From Paenibacillus sp. FSL R7-0337 (GTDB taxonomy: Bacteria; Bacillota; Bacilli; Paenibacillales; Paenibacillaceae): a stretch of 64,000 bases of DNA. The stretch spans positions 806,001-870,000 of the forward strand of contig NZ_CP150218.1 in assembly GCF_037969875.1 (NCBI RefSeq). The letters run 5' to 3'. A program made the translations under genes and the position numbers. Under the pieces are notes generated by a model. It did not search any database. It worked only from the letters and a program-made list of their open reading frames with translations, and had not been told where the DNA came from. Below, piece after piece: positions 14,727 to 24,088 of the stretch (position 1 is the stretch's first letter; every line of letters begins with the position of its first letter).

Positions 14727-16112
14727 TTATTTCTTCGTATTCAGATTACTGCGTCTATAGCCGTACAGTGCGTAGATGACCAGCCCGATTGCAACCCAGA
14801 TGATGAAGCCAATCCAGGTCTCTCTGCCGAGATTATACATTAAGTAGCCACAGGCTGCCGCACTAAGGAGTGGAACCAGCGGAACCCAAGGAACCCGGAA
14901 GCCTCTCTTGAGATCTGTCTTCGTCCGGCGGAGCATAATGACCCCGAGTGACACAACCAGGAAGGCAAATAAGGTACCGATACTCGTCAAATTTGCCAGC
15001 CTGTCCAGGGGAACGAGGCCGGTAAGCACAGCGATCAGGCTGCCGACCATCCAGGTGCTGCGCACCGGAGTATGCGTCTTGGCGCTAACCTTGGACAAGC
15101 TCTGCGGCAGCAGCCCGTCACGCGAGATCGCGAACAATAGCCGGGTCTGGCCGAATAGCAGAACGAGCAGTACGGTGGTCATACCGGCTATAGCTCCGAT
15201 CGAGATCAGCCCGGCAATCTTATCCTGCCCGACGAAACGCAGTGCAAATGACACCGGATCACTGACGTTAAGGCTCTGATAAGGCACAATACCCGTCAGA
15301 ACCAAGGATACGGCGATATATAAGATTGTACAGATAGCAAGGGATGAGATAATCCCGATCGGAAGATCGCGCTGCGGACGCTTAACTTCTTCTGCGGCGG
15401 TTGAAATGGCATCAAAGCCGATATAGGCAAAAAACACAGTAGCCGCGCCGTTCATCACGCCATGAATCCCGAACGGCAGGAACGGCGTCCAGTTCTCCGG
15501 CTTCACATAGAAAATACCGGTGATGATGAATAACAGCACCACGGAAATCTTGATTACAACCATCACTGCGTTAAAACGGGCTGTCTCCTTAACTCCCCGT
15601 GTCAGCAGATAGGAAATCAGCAGGATAATGATGACAGCAGGCAGATTGATAAACGTTCCCTTATCCGCATTATACGCTCCAGACAAAGCTGTCGGCAAAT
15701 GTATACCGAAGCCCTCCAGCAGCCCTTGGAAATAACCGGACCATCCGCTGCTTACCGCCGCGGCAGCAACCCCGTATTCCAGTACAAGATCCCAGCCGAG
15801 CAGCCAGGCTAGTAATTCACCAAAGGCCACATAGCTGTAAGCATAAGCACTGCCGGATACCGGCAGTGTCGAAGCAAATTCAGAGTAGCACAAGGCGGAC
15901 AGCACACAGGCAATCCCTGCGATGATGAAGGACAGCACCAGTCCCGGGCCGGCATGCTCCGCAGCAGCCACACCCGTCATTACAAAGATCCCGGTGCCGA
16001 TGATGGCTCCTACTCCAAGCATCGTCAAATCCATGGCGCCCAGTGTCTTGCTAAGCTTCTCCGCTCCGGCATTCTGGGGAATGGCCAGCGGTTTTTTGCG
16101 GAATAAATCCAT
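14727..16112 (-). CDS. APC-family amino-acid permease (YfnA/CAT type)
   Basis: 461 residues, about 12-13 membrane helices. The first helix carries the APC substrate motif (GVGAIIGTGIFVMTG), and the conserved FFAYIGFDAISTAAEEVKRPQRDLPIGI stretch lies near the middle, as in cationic/branched amino-acid transporters such as YfnA. Proton-coupled amino-acid uptake is the likely role; substrate cannot be assigned. Divergent from the ldh gene. Confidence 0.85.
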   Translation of the reverse strand: MDLFRKKPLAIPQNAGAEKLSKTLGAMDLTMLGVGAIIGTGIFVMTGVAAAEHAGPGLVLSFIIAGIACVLSALCYSEFASTLPVSGSAYAYSYVAFGELLAWLLGWDLVLEYGVAAAAVSSGWSGYFQGLLEGFGIHLPTALSGAYNADKGTFINLPAVIIILLISYLLTRGVKETARFNAVMVVIKISVVLLFIITGIFYVKPENWTPFLPFGIHGVMNGAATVFFAYIGFDAISTAAEEVKRPQRDLPIGIISSLAICTILYIAVSLVLTGIVPYQSLNVSDPVSFALRFVGQDKIAGLISIGAIAGMTTVLLVLLFGQTRLLFAISRDGLLPQSLSKVSAKTHTPVRSTWMVGSLIAVLTGLVPLDRLANLTSIGTLFAFLVVSLGVIMLRRTKTDLKRGFRVPWVPLVPLLSAAACGYLMYNLGRETWIGFIIWVAIGLVIYALYGYRRSNLNTKK

Positions 16113-16312
16113 ACTTCAGTTCGCTCCTGTCAAGTGGTTGAGTGGATAATAGAAAAACTTTTGTTAGCATACCCTATTTCGGGTAATGGATGAAAAGCGG
16201 ACAGCTTGAAAACACTATCCCTAGCGATTATGATGGATTAGATTGGACAGCAAGTGGAATGGCTCTGCCTTCCTTATACTACCAAAATACAAATGCTGGA
16301 GGAGATTTAACC

Positions 16313-17236
16313 ATGGCCCCATTTAAGCCCAATCGTGTTGTAGTAATCGGTACCGGTGCAGTCGGAACCACTACAGCCTATACGCTGCTGCTGCGTAAGC
16401 GCATGCCCGAGCTTGTTCTGATCGATGTGAACCACCAGAAGGCGCTTGGTGAAGCGCTGGATATGAACCATGGTATGCCTTTTGTAGGAGGCGTGAAGCT
16501 ATGGGCCGGTACCTATGAGGATTGCCGCGAAGCCGACATTATTATCGTCACAGCCGGAGCCTCCCAGAAGCCTGGTGAAACCCGGATCGACCTGCTCCGC
16601 AAGAACATCTCGATCTTCAAAGATATCATTCAGAAAATCACGAAATACAACCATCATGCGATCCTGCTGATTGCGACTAATCCGGTCGATATCCTGTCAT
16701 ACGCTACCCTGAAGATCAGCGGCTTCGACCGCAGACGGGTTATCGGCTCAGGAACGGTACTGGACAGCGCCCGCTTCCGGTACCTGATCGGAAAGCATAA
16801 GGAGATTGATCCGCGCAGCATTCATGGACAGATCATCGGGGAGCATGGCGATTCCGAGCTGCCGGTCTGGAGTCTCGCCAATGTCGCCGGGATTGATCTG
16901 GGCTTCGATGAAGCCGAACGCAAAGAAATCTTCGAGGATACGAAGAATGCCGCTTACGAGATTATCGATGCCAAAGGATCGACCTCCTACGCCATCGCGC
17001 TCGCACTGGACCGCATTGTAGCGTCCATCCTGAACAATGAAGGCTCCGTTCTGAATGTATCCACATTGCTGAACAACTACAACGGCGTCTCCGATGTGTT
17101 CCTCGGCGCTCCGTGTGTTGTGGACCGCTCCGGGGTGCGTGAGGTACTGGATCTTCCGCTCAGCGAAGAAGAACAGAGCTTATTCCAGCAGTCCGCTGAC
17201 AAGCTCAAGAGTGAAATTGCCAAGCTGGAGCTATAA
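16313..17236 (+). CDS. ldh: L-lactate dehydrogenase
   Basis: NAD-dependent interconversion of pyruvate and L-lactate; regenerates NAD under fermentation. 307 residues of normal length. NAD-binding VVVIGTGAVGTTTAY near the N-terminus, mobile loop with TAGASQKPGETRIDLL, NPVDILSYATLK, catalytic base in GEHGDSELPVWS and substrate arginine in DSARFRYL. The reading frame is open to 16190, but the ATG at 16313 has GGAGGAG 8 bases upstream and starts the family N-terminus MAPFKPNRVVV. Own terminator. No clear Rex operator was found upstream. Confidence 0.94.
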   Translation: MAPFKPNRVVVIGTGAVGTTTAYTLLLRKRMPELVLIDVNHQKALGEALDMNHGMPFVGGVKLWAGTYEDCREADIIIVTAGASQKPGETRIDLLRKNISIFKDIIQKITKYNHHAILLIATNPVDILSYATLKISGFDRRRVIGSGTVLDSARFRYLIGKHKEIDPRSIHGQIIGEHGDSELPVWSLANVAGIDLGFDEAERKEIFEDTKNAAYEIIDAKGSTSYAIALALDRIVASILNNEGSVLNVSTLLNNYNGVSDVFLGAPCVVDRSGVREVLDLPLSEEEQSLFQQSADKLKSEIAKLEL

Positions 17237-17254
17237 TTTCAGCCGAAACAAGCC

Positions 17255-17288
17255 GGCCGCCAATCCGCAGGATTGGCGGCCTTTTTTT
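17255..17288 (+). terminator. intrinsic terminator of ldh
   Basis: Perfect stem GGCCGCCAATCC / GGATTGGCGGCC with a 3-base loop and seven T. Confidence 0.95.
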
Positions 17289-17451
17289 GACATCCAAGCA
17301 TCCAAGCATTTACAAGCCGCGAAGACGCGTTAAGCGACTAAAGTGATTATGCGGTTGATTTCACAATCCGTTTTTCCCTTTCTCATGGTAGCAATTCATA
17401 GACAAGTTGTCATCCTAAAAATGCACATTCCATGTAATTTATGCGTTAGGG

Positions 17452-17469
17452 TATGAACAAAAGTTCATA
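17452..17469. promoter_or_regulatory. perfect inverted repeat near the recombinase 3' end
   Basis: TATGAAC-aaaa-GTTCATA, 7-bp arms, 31 bases from the stop of the tyrosine recombinase. Could be a protein-binding site or a weak hairpin. The rest of 17289-17500 shows nothing else I can name. Confidence 0.4.
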
Positions 17470-17500
17470 GTTCAAGTGATATGAATGCTGGACAGGCAGA

Positions 17501-18430
17501 TTACAGGCTGCCGCTTAGCTTATCAGCGCTGCTGATTTGCAGTCGGGACATCGCCTCTTCCTTCTCCCGGCTCGTGATATGCGTATATACTGTAGTTGTC
17601 TGAATGGACGAGTGACCCAGCAGCTCTTGCACCGTCCGCAGATCCGCACCCTTTCGCAGCAGCATGGTGGCAAATGAATGCCGCAGCTTATGGCTCGAAT
17701 AGGTACGCTGCTGGGAAGAGGGCAGTTCACTCTGGAAGCGGCTGAAGGTATCCGCAGCAATGCCTTGAATTCCCCGGATCGACAGTCTGCGGCCCTTCTG
17801 CGAGATGAACATGGCCTCCTCTTGGCTGCGCCAAGGGACCAGCCGGTCGGCAATCGCCTGATCGAGATAAGGGGCTACATCCTCCGGAACCGGAATGCCC
17901 CGCCATTTGCGCCCTTTGCCGAAGACCCGCAGGGAACGTCTGTCTACATTATAATCACTCAAATTCAGCGTATGTACTTCCCCTACCCGCAACCCCATGT
18001 AGGACATAAGGAGGAAGACCGCCAGATTGCGGCTTCTGTACTTGCCGTCAACCGCCGAGAGGAACCGCTCCAGCTCTTGCTCCTCCAGATAGACCGGCTC
18101 ACGGTTTTTGTCGGTCTTGGATTTCTTGATTCCTGCCGCCGGGTTAATAGATAACAGCTCCAGCTCCGACAATGCCTTGAACAGACAGTTGACCGAGGCA
18201 TGCTTGCGGTTACGGGTGGAATCGCTGACTCCCCGCTCACGGACCGAAGTCAGGTAGGACACCACATGAAGCTTTTTGACCGTCCCCAGCTCCCTGCCGT
18301 TCAGGCTGTCCAAGAATTCCCGCACATCGGCAAGGTAGGATTTCTGGGTGTGTGCTGTATAACCGGCATCCTTCATCCAGATCAGGAAAGCCTCCAGCTC
18401 TTCTTCGTATGTTAGTTCCAGCTCGTTCAT
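17501..18430 (-). CDS. tyrosine recombinase, XerC/XerD-like
   Basis: Site-specific DNA strand exchange enzyme. 309 residues: SAM-like N-terminal DNA-binding domain (about 5-95) and catalytic domain with Arg in [28 protein letters not shown], and [14 protein letters not shown] bearing the tyrosine nucleophile. The length fits the Xer family, but it lacks a chromosomal xerC or xerD context and sits alone, so it may be an accessory Xer-type recombinase. Its presence in the same window as xerS and as four dif-like repeats is notable. No att-like repeat flanks it. Confidence 0.85.
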   Translation of the reverse strand: MNELELTYEEELEAFLIWMKDAGYTAHTQKSYLADVREFLDSLNGRELGTVKKLHVVSYLTSVRERGVSDSTRNRKHASVNCLFKALSELELLSINPAAGIKKSKTDKNREPVYLEEQELERFLSAVDGKYRSRNLAVFLLMSYMGLRVGEVHTLNLSDYNVDRRSLRVFGKGRKWRGIPVPEDVAPYLDQAIADRLVPWRSQEEAMFISQKGRRLSIRGIQGIAADTFSRFQSELPSSQQRTYSSHKLRHSFATMLLRKGADLRTVQELLGHSSIQTTTVYTHITSREKEEAMSRLQISSADKLSGSL

Positions 18431-18466
18431 GATCTGTCCCCCTCCCTCTTAAGTACAACTATTATA

Positions 18467-19378
18467 TCATTCCTCCGCAGCAGCTTCTCTCCATCCGGCA
18501 GCATGCTTCTCTACCATTCCGAGGAACTCGCTGAGCGCAGGAGACTTCCATTTCTTGTTATGGTAAGCGATCTGGGTAGCTACCCGCTGCGACTGGTCAT
18601 TCCAGTTCAGCCGGCCCAGCTTGCCTTCCGCCAGCTCGCGCTTCACCGTAATCTGCGGCAGAAAAGAGAGGCCGAGACCGGCCATCACGCACTGCTTGAT
18701 TGCTTCAATGCTCCAGAACTCCAGCTTCGGATCAGGAAAGACGCCGTGGCTGTTCAGATGACGTTCAAACAAGGTGCGGTAGGTGCAGCCCGCCTCGGTA
18801 TGCAGAATGGTTACGTTCTTCAACTGATGCGGCTCCACTTCAGCAAGCTCCAGCAGCGGATGATCCAGCGGAGCCACCAGAGCCATAGCTTCATGGATCA
18901 GCGTCTCACAGTACATATCCTTATACTCTGTTTCCGGCTGCAGCAGGAAGGCCAGATCCAGCTCCCCGGAGCGGATGAATTCGGTCAGCTCCCAGCAGGC
19001 CCCCGGCTTCAGGGTAATCTGCACCTGCGGATAACGGCTGCGGAAATCCTTAATAATGCCGGGAAGCCTGAAGGCCGCCAGGGATTCCGGTGCGCCAATC
19101 CGCAGCGAACCGGCAATTTCGCTGTCAGAGCGGAGGGCATTCTCAGCCATCGTGTGCATTTTGGAGATTTCTTGAGCATATGGCAGCAGGCGGCGGCCTG
19201 CATCGGTAAGCATAATCTTTTTGCTGATCCGGTCGAACAGGGGTTGCCCCAGCTCTGCTTCCAGCGCCTGTATCTGAGCGGTAATGCTGGACTGGGCATA
19301 ATCCAGCTTCTGCGCAGCGCGGGTGAAGCTGCCGGTCTCTACCACAACGAGAAAGGTGAACAGATGCTTAGATTCCAT
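18467..19378 (-). CDS. LysR-family transcriptional regulator
   Basis: 303 residues: N-terminal winged helix-turn-helix (TGSFTRAAQKLDYAQSSITAQIQALEAELGQPLFDR, about 14-50) and a periplasmic-binding-like effector domain. The start is taken at 19378 (MESKHLFTF) because AAAGGAGGT lies 6 bases upstream; an ATG at 19399 has none. It is divergent from the exporter gene at 19498, and the 119-base gap contains two tandem 30-bp repeats, so it very probably controls that exporter and itself. Confidence 0.9.
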   Translation of the reverse strand: MESKHLFTFLVVVETGSFTRAAQKLDYAQSSITAQIQALEAELGQPLFDRISKKIMLTDAGRRLLPYAQEISKMHTMAENALRSDSEIAGSLRIGAPESLAAFRLPGIIKDFRSRYPQVQITLKPGACWELTEFIRSGELDLAFLLQPETEYKDMYCETLIHEAMALVAPLDHPLLELAEVEPHQLKNVTILHTEAGCTYRTLFERHLNSHGVFPDPKLEFWSIEAIKQCVMAGLGLSFLPQITVKRELAEGKLGRLNWNDQSQRVATQIAYHNKKWKSPALSEFLGMVEKHAAGWREAAAEE

Positions 19379-19399
19379 GGCGGACCTCCTTTGATCCAT

Positions 19400-19460
19400 C
19401 GGTTTTTCGAATGGATGTTATTTGATAATTCCGTTTTTCCAATGGATCTATTATCTGATA
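19400..19460. promoter_or_regulatory. tandem 30-bp direct repeat in the LysR/exporter intergenic region
   Basis: Two imperfect copies, each GTTTTTC, then AATGGAT, then an AT stretch and GATA, at 19400-19427 and 19431-19460. GTTTTTC recurs exactly 31 bases later, three helical turns. Candidate operator for the LysR protein. Confidence 0.6.
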
Positions 19461-19497
19461 CTCTATAACTAAATACAAGGAAAGCGGGATTATACAT

Positions 19498-20772
19498 ATG
19501 AAGAAACACACTTCTTTAGGGCGTACCATCGGCATGCCTCAGGCAATCGCCTTATACATCGGAGCCGTCCTTGGCTCGGGGGTATTGATTGTACCCGGAC
19601 TGGCAGCCGAGATAGCCGGCCCTGCTTCGCTGCTGGCCTGGGGCTTCATGACCTTACTCATTCTTCCGCTTGCCTTATCCATGGGCCTGCTCTCTGCCAA
19701 GTTCCCTAACGCCGGGGGCGTCTCCCACTTCGTTACACTAGCCTTCGGGCCGAAGGCCGGGGCCCTGGTCGGCTGGTTCTTCCTGATGTCCGTTCCGATC
19801 GGCGCGCCAGTCGCCGCATTGACTGGTGCAGGATATATGACGGCAGCGATGGGCTGGGGCGATCCGGCGAGAATCGCTCTTGCCGCCGGGATGCTGATGA
19901 TTGGACTTCTAACGAACTGGATTGGTATGCAGGTCGCCGGTAAAGTACAGATCGCTGTGGTGATTGCAATTATTGCCGTACTGGTCTTCTCTTTTGCCGC
20001 TGCGCTTCCGGGGATGGAGCGTGCTCACTTCACTCCATTTGCGCCGCATGGCTGGATGAGTGTCGGGCAGGCGGCGGCTATCCTCTTTTGGTGCTTCATC
20101 GGCTGGGAAGCTGTTTCGCATCTGTCCGAAGAGTTCAAGGACCCTGAACGGGCTGCGGTCAAGGGTGTAACCATCGCGGCCATCATTGTCGGCATCCTGT
20201 ATTTCCTCTCGGCACTTGCTACCGTAGGTACGCAGAGCTATCTGCACGGCGGGGCAGATAGCTCCCTGCTCTGGATCATCAGCCAGCCGCTGGGGGCATG
20301 GGGTGGCTTCATCGCCGGGCTTACCGGTCTCTTCATCTGCACGGCGACAATCATTGCCTATGCAGGCGCAGCTTCACGCGTGGCTTATGCCTTGTCCCGG
20401 CAAGGCTATGCTCCGGGCTGGATGGGCCTTTTATCGAGTCGTTATCAGACGCCTGTGGGGGCAATCGGCTTCCTAACGCTCTGCTTCACCTTGATATTGT
20501 CGCTCTACAGCAGCGGAGCACTCTCGATAACCACGCTGATCACTTTCCCCAACGCCACCTTCATTCTTACCTATATCGGAGGCTGCGCCGCCGGAATCCG
20601 CCTCTTGCGCGGCAGCCGTACGGGCGTAACGATCAGCTTCATTTCTTTTGCCGCCACACTGGCTGTGTTCCCGTTTACAGGCTGGGCGATCCTCTACCCG
20701 CTGCTGATTACGGTGGTCTTTGCCGGGGTGGACTATTTGAGATACGGGGTAAGGCGTGTGGGGGAGCCGTGA
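19498..20772 (+). CDS. amino-acid exporter, YjeH-like APC permease
   Basis: 424 residues with about 12 membrane helices. The N-terminus (IGMPQAIALYIGAVLGSGVLIVPGLAAEIAGPASLLAW) and FWCFIGWEAVSHLSEEFKDPERAAVKG match the YjeH branch, whose E. coli member exports methionine and branched-chain amino acids. Export of an amino acid under control of the divergent LysR regulator is the simplest reading; the substrate is inferred only from family. A terminator follows. Confidence 0.82.
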   Translation: MKKHTSLGRTIGMPQAIALYIGAVLGSGVLIVPGLAAEIAGPASLLAWGFMTLLILPLALSMGLLSAKFPNAGGVSHFVTLAFGPKAGALVGWFFLMSVPIGAPVAALTGAGYMTAAMGWGDPARIALAAGMLMIGLLTNWIGMQVAGKVQIAVVIAIIAVLVFSFAAALPGMERAHFTPFAPHGWMSVGQAAAILFWCFIGWEAVSHLSEEFKDPERAAVKGVTIAAIIVGILYFLSALATVGTQSYLHGGADSSLLWIISQPLGAWGGFIAGLTGLFICTATIIAYAGAASRVAYALSRQGYAPGWMGLLSSRYQTPVGAIGFLTLCFTLILSLYSSGALSITTLITFPNATFILTYIGGCAAGIRLLRGSRTGVTISFISFAATLAVFPFTGWAILYPLLITVVFAGVDYLRYGVRRVGEP

Positions 20773-20808
20773 GGGGAATTTAAAGTCACTTCCTTCCAAC
20801 ACAAACAG

Positions 20809-20850
20809 GCCGCGCCCATCCATGGCAGGACAGGCGCGGCATTTCTTTTA
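20809..20850 (+). terminator. intrinsic terminator of the YjeH-like gene
   Basis: GCCGCGCC pairs with GGCGCGGC around a 16-base loop, followed by a T-rich tract. Confidence 0.8.
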
Positions 20851-20870
20851 TAGGCGATGAATTTCAGCAG

Positions 20871-22247
20871 CTATGGGGTCCACTGAACCGGAATCCGCAG
20901 ACGGAATTGCTGCATATCCTCTGGAAATGAGAAGTACCCGGTTATAATCTCAAGCTTATCAGAAGGCTGCACGGGCGGAAAAATCAGCTTAAACGCCAGT
21001 TTATCTTTGCTCATACGTACCCGCGTTCCTATCTGTGAAATCGGCTGATCGTGTCCTTCCTGTAGGGTTATTGAAGTTAACTGGCTCATCACCTGACTGG
21101 CCTCATAGTATACAACCGTCTGCTTCTCCTCATATTCAACAGCCGTAATTGTAACGTTTCCTCCCTCATTCCCCTTTAGAGTCAGCGGGAGTGAACCGCT
21201 CAAGCGCTGACGATCTTCATACGATTTAACTTGATTATTTCTCTCTGTCTCAGCGATAACCAGTGTCATATATTCCGGTTTGGGATTAATTTCTGTCAGC
21301 GGCGAGAAGTTGAAATAATAGTACTCTTCAGTCGCACCATCTCCCCCTTGATTCATATACAAGGTCCCAATATCATCTTCAAGCATTGCATAAAGAATTG
21401 GATGAGGATATCTTTTCATCACAATAACTTGCGAAGTTACTGGACCAAGAGTCAGCTTGTCTACAGTGTACAGTGAGTTATCGTACATGAAATCCAAGTC
21501 CTTGGGATAGACGGTTGTACTTATCGCAGCACTCTTCCCCCTATCCAGCAGGACAGATACATCCCAGTTCCCCCTCGTTGTCCCGATACAATCAATACTC
21601 ATATTAAGCCTAAGTTGATCCGGCAGATCCTTGTCCCCAAAGCTTAGACGGGTTGTACCTACGAAGGTATGATCTCCTGTAATCGTAAAATCGTGGCTCG
21701 AGATTCTTTGCGGATGATGTCCTTCGAAATTGAGCTTATAGAAAACTGCCGCTTCCTTGCCGGTAATGCGCTCTGAGGATGATGGGTAGGTCACCTCATA
21801 ATTAAGCACCAATGAAATACCGTCATAGTATTCCTCTACCAGATTGAAGGTAATGCCTTTATCGGTAACCAAGGCGCCTGCCGGATTACTGAGTTGCTTC
21901 TCTTCAATGGGCTTCAATTCGTCTCGATCCGCACCTTTGGCATACAGATAATCGAAGAACGGAATGACGCGTAGCGCCTCTGCTACCGTGGGCGAGATGA
22001 ATCCGATCCCAATAATTGATCCGGCTGTAACCGTCAGCGCAGCTGTGACACTGATGATCCACTTCTTGTATGATGATAACTGGTGTCTGCCCCTTGGAGC
22101 TTGCTTTACTCCTCCTGTATGTAGTTGCCACAATTCATCAAAATGAACAGAAGAAGGCATACTGTGTATCATGTGTTCAGCTTCCTTTTGTAATTGTACG
22201 ATTACTGCCTCAGATTCAACATCCAGCCTGTCCTTAGCTGTCGTCAT
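20871..22247 (-). CDS. DUF4179 protein, probable anti-sigma factor
   Basis: 458 residues. A cytosolic N-terminus of about 65 residues, one membrane helix (about 66-86; WIISVTAALTVTAGSIIGIGF), then a large extracellular strand-rich region beginning with the DUF4179 domain (ALRVIPFFDYLYAKG...GALVTDKGITFNLVEEYYDG). The ATG overlaps the stop of the ECF sigma gene (ATGA), the standard sigma/anti-sigma layout. It probably holds the sigma factor inactive until an envelope signal is sensed. Confidence 0.85.
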   Translation of the reverse strand: MTTAKDRLDVESEAVIVQLQKEAEHMIHSMPSSVHFDELWQLHTGGVKQAPRGRHQLSSYKKWIISVTAALTVTAGSIIGIGFISPTVAEALRVIPFFDYLYAKGADRDELKPIEEKQLSNPAGALVTDKGITFNLVEEYYDGISLVLNYEVTYPSSSERITGKEAAVFYKLNFEGHHPQRISSHDFTITGDHTFVGTTRLSFGDKDLPDQLRLNMSIDCIGTTRGNWDVSVLLDRGKSAAISTTVYPKDLDFMYDNSLYTVDKLTLGPVTSQVIVMKRYPHPILYAMLEDDIGTLYMNQGGDGATEEYYYFNFSPLTEINPKPEYMTLVIAETERNNQVKSYEDRQRLSGSLPLTLKGNEGGNVTITAVEYEEKQTVVYYEASQVMSQLTSITLQEGHDQPISQIGTRVRMSKDKLAFKLIFPPVQPSDKLEIITGYFSFPEDMQQFRLRIPVQWTP

Positions 22248-22780
22248 TTAAGACCCTCCTTCATCATCAGCACGCAGGGGTCAAGTTCACCGCATTCTCT
22301 CAACTTGCGCAGTGCCGCATGAAGCCTGGATTTACAGGTTCCCAGCGGAATACTTAATACCTCTGCGGTTTCTGGAAGCGATAATCCGGCATAATAGTGC
22401 AGGGTGATCACTTCGCGCAGCTTCGCGGACAGTTGGCTGACCGCCTGCCATAATTCCAGCTGATTCTCACTATGCAGAGCGAAGCTCTCGGCGGAGTGCT
22501 CTTTTCCCTCTATAGGAACGCCCGCCAGCAGTTGTATCCACGTCTTCCTGCGTAACAGATTACGGGACGTATTGACGGCAATCCGGTACAGCCAAGGCCG
22601 AAGCGGCCTGGAGGGATCGTACAAATGATATTTTGCAAAAGCACGCAGAAAAGTCTCCTGGGTAATATCATCGGCCAGCACCCGCTGCTTGGTCATCATA
22701 AGGGCAATCCCATAAATATAAGAGGAGTGTACTTCAAACATGTCCTTGGCCTGTTGTTCTGTGATGGGATAATCCTTCAC
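22244..22780 (-). CDS. ECF RNA polymerase sigma factor
   Basis: 178 residues: sigma region 2 (ALMMTKQRVLADDITQETFLRAFAKYHLYDPSRPLRPWLYRIAVN) and region 4 (LSAKLREVITLHYYAGLSLPETAEVLSIPLGTCKSRLHAALRKLR). It starts at GTG with GGGGGAA upstream. It directs transcription of an unknown envelope-stress regulon and is coupled to the DUF4179 membrane protein. A possible ECF-type promoter precedes it, suggesting autoregulation. Confidence 0.92.
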   Translation of the reverse strand: MKDYPITEQQAKDMFEVHSSYIYGIALMMTKQRVLADDITQETFLRAFAKYHLYDPSRPLRPWLYRIAVNTSRNLLRRKTWIQLLAGVPIEGKEHSAESFALHSENQLELWQAVSQLSAKLREVITLHYYAGLSLPETAEVLSIPLGTCKSRLHAALRKLRECGELDPCVLMMKEGLK

Positions 22781-22805
22781 GCTCGCTTCCCCCTTTCATA
22801 CTGGA

Positions 22806-22835
22806 TATACGCTTTGACCCGGGCTATCTGTTCGC
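22806..22835 (-). promoter_or_regulatory. possible ECF-type promoter before the sigma gene
   Basis: Minus strand GCGAAC, 18 bases, CGTATA. The AAC and CGTA cores are typical of ECF promoters, but the spacer is one to two bases longer than usual. Confidence 0.35.
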
Positions 22836-22915
22836 TTTACGTTTCAGAAACTTGTCAGGCGGTTATGGATGAGGAGAGCTAGACCTAATCTGCTAGAAGA
22901 AGGAGACTGTAACCT

Positions 22916-23866
22916 ATGTCTGATTATAAAAGAGTGATTCTTGAACCAGCAGCTCAGAAATTCGCCGATGATAATGCCAAGCCTCCCTTCCTGCCCGATC
23001 TGGGTCCGGAAAAGGGCCGCGAAACAGTCAACACCGTTCAGGCTGACGATATCGAAAAACCCGAGGCAGATCTTCAGGATCTGACCGTAACCGGCGGCCC
23101 CGGCGGTGAAGTGAAGGTCCGCATTGTTCGTCCAGTAGGAACTTCCGGCACTTCCCTGCCGGTGATTCTCTATATTCATGGAGCAGGCTGGGTATTCGGC
23201 AACAGCCACACGCATGACCGGCTCATCCGCGAGCTGACTGTGGGTACGGGCGCTGCCGTGGTATTCCCGGAATACAGCCTGTCCCCGGAAGCCAAATATC
23301 CTACAGCCATTGAAGAAATCTACGCGGTCCTGGAATGGATTACCCGTGAAGGCTCCATGTACGGACTGGATGCTACCAGACTGAGTGTGGCCGGAGACAG
23401 TGTCGGCGGCAACATGACTGCTGCCATCACCCTGATGGCCAAAGAACGTAGCGGTCCGGCTATCTCTAAGCAATTGCTTTTCTATCCGGTTACAGATGCT
23501 TCCTTCGATACCGAATCGTATCATCAGTTCGCGGAAGGCTATTTCCTCCAGCGCGAAGGGATGAAATGGTTCTGGGATCAATATACCACCGATCCTGAGG
23601 AGCGGGCACAGATTACGGCCTCTCCGCTACGGGCCAGTCTGGACCAGCTTAGCGGTCTGCCGGAAGCCCTGATTATCACAGGTGAAGCCGACGTGCTTCG
23701 TGATGAAGGGGAGGCCTATGCGAATAAGCTCCGCGAAGCAGGAGTCCCTGTCACAGCCGTACGCTTCCAGGGCATCATCCACGATTTCTTGATGCTGAAC
23801 GCTCTGGCAGATACTAAGGCTAACCAAGGAGCTTTGCTGCTGGCTACAGCTTGGTTGAAGCATTAA
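22916..23866 (+). CDS. alpha/beta hydrolase, acetyl-esterase/lipase family
   Basis: Cytosolic carboxylesterase of the hormone-sensitive-lipase group. 316 residues: the oxyanion loop reads HGAGW (usual form HGGG), nucleophile elbow GDSVGG, acid in GEADVLRDEG and histidine in GIIHDFLMLN. Substrate unknown, probably short acyl esters. It starts at ATG with AGAAGGAG upstream and is divergent from the ECF sigma operon, so its promoter shares that intergenic region. R1 copy 3 begins 22 bases after its stop. Confidence 0.88.
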   Translation: MSDYKRVILEPAAQKFADDNAKPPFLPDLGPEKGRETVNTVQADDIEKPEADLQDLTVTGGPGGEVKVRIVRPVGTSGTSLPVILYIHGAGWVFGNSHTHDRLIRELTVGTGAAVVFPEYSLSPEAKYPTAIEEIYAVLEWITREGSMYGLDATRLSVAGDSVGGNMTAAITLMAKERSGPAISKQLLFYPVTDASFDTESYHQFAEGYFLQREGMKWFWDQYTTDPEERAQITASPLRASLDQLSGLPEALIITGEADVLRDEGEAYANKLREAGVPVTAVRFQGIIHDFLMLNALADTKANQGALLLATAWLKH

Positions 23867-23888
23867 GTTACTAGAATATATCGTTATC

Positions 23889-23984
23889 CAAGCCGAAACG
23901 GTACCGTCCTTTTAAAGGACGGTACCGTTTCGGCGAGAAATAGAAGGATAATTTATCGTGTGAAACATATAAATTCTTATATTT
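23889..23984 (+). repeat. R1 element, copy 3 (most perfect palindrome)
   Basis: Positions 23892-23934 form an almost perfect 43-base palindrome (arms GCCGAAACGGTACCGTCCTT and its complement). The conserved tail (GAGAAATAGAAGGATAA, then ATCGTG, then ATATAA-attc-TTATAT) follows and abuts the opposing terminator at 23988. Confidence 0.9.
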
Positions 23985-23987
23985 CAA

Positions 23988-24027
23988 AAAATTCAAGCCC
24001 GTACCGGAGAATTCCAGTGCGGGCTTG
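23988..24027 (-). terminator. intrinsic terminator of the 24089-24445 gene
   Basis: Minus strand CAAGCCCG...CGGGCTTG followed by AATTTTTTG; the T-run joins the R1 tail. Confidence 0.75.
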
Positions 24028-24088
24028 ATTACATATATGAGGTTGCCGGAACCGGCAGCAGTCCGATTGAGAACAACCTGCGGTCCGT

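Noticed and set aside
16140-16312. Rex operator upstream of ldh
   Set aside because: No TTGTGAA-n4-TTCACAA-like dyad could be found.
22806-22846. TGAAAC at 22841-22846 (minus) with CGTATA as a SigW-type promoter
   Set aside because: The spacer would be 29 bases; the nearer GCGAAC is kept as a weaker alternative.
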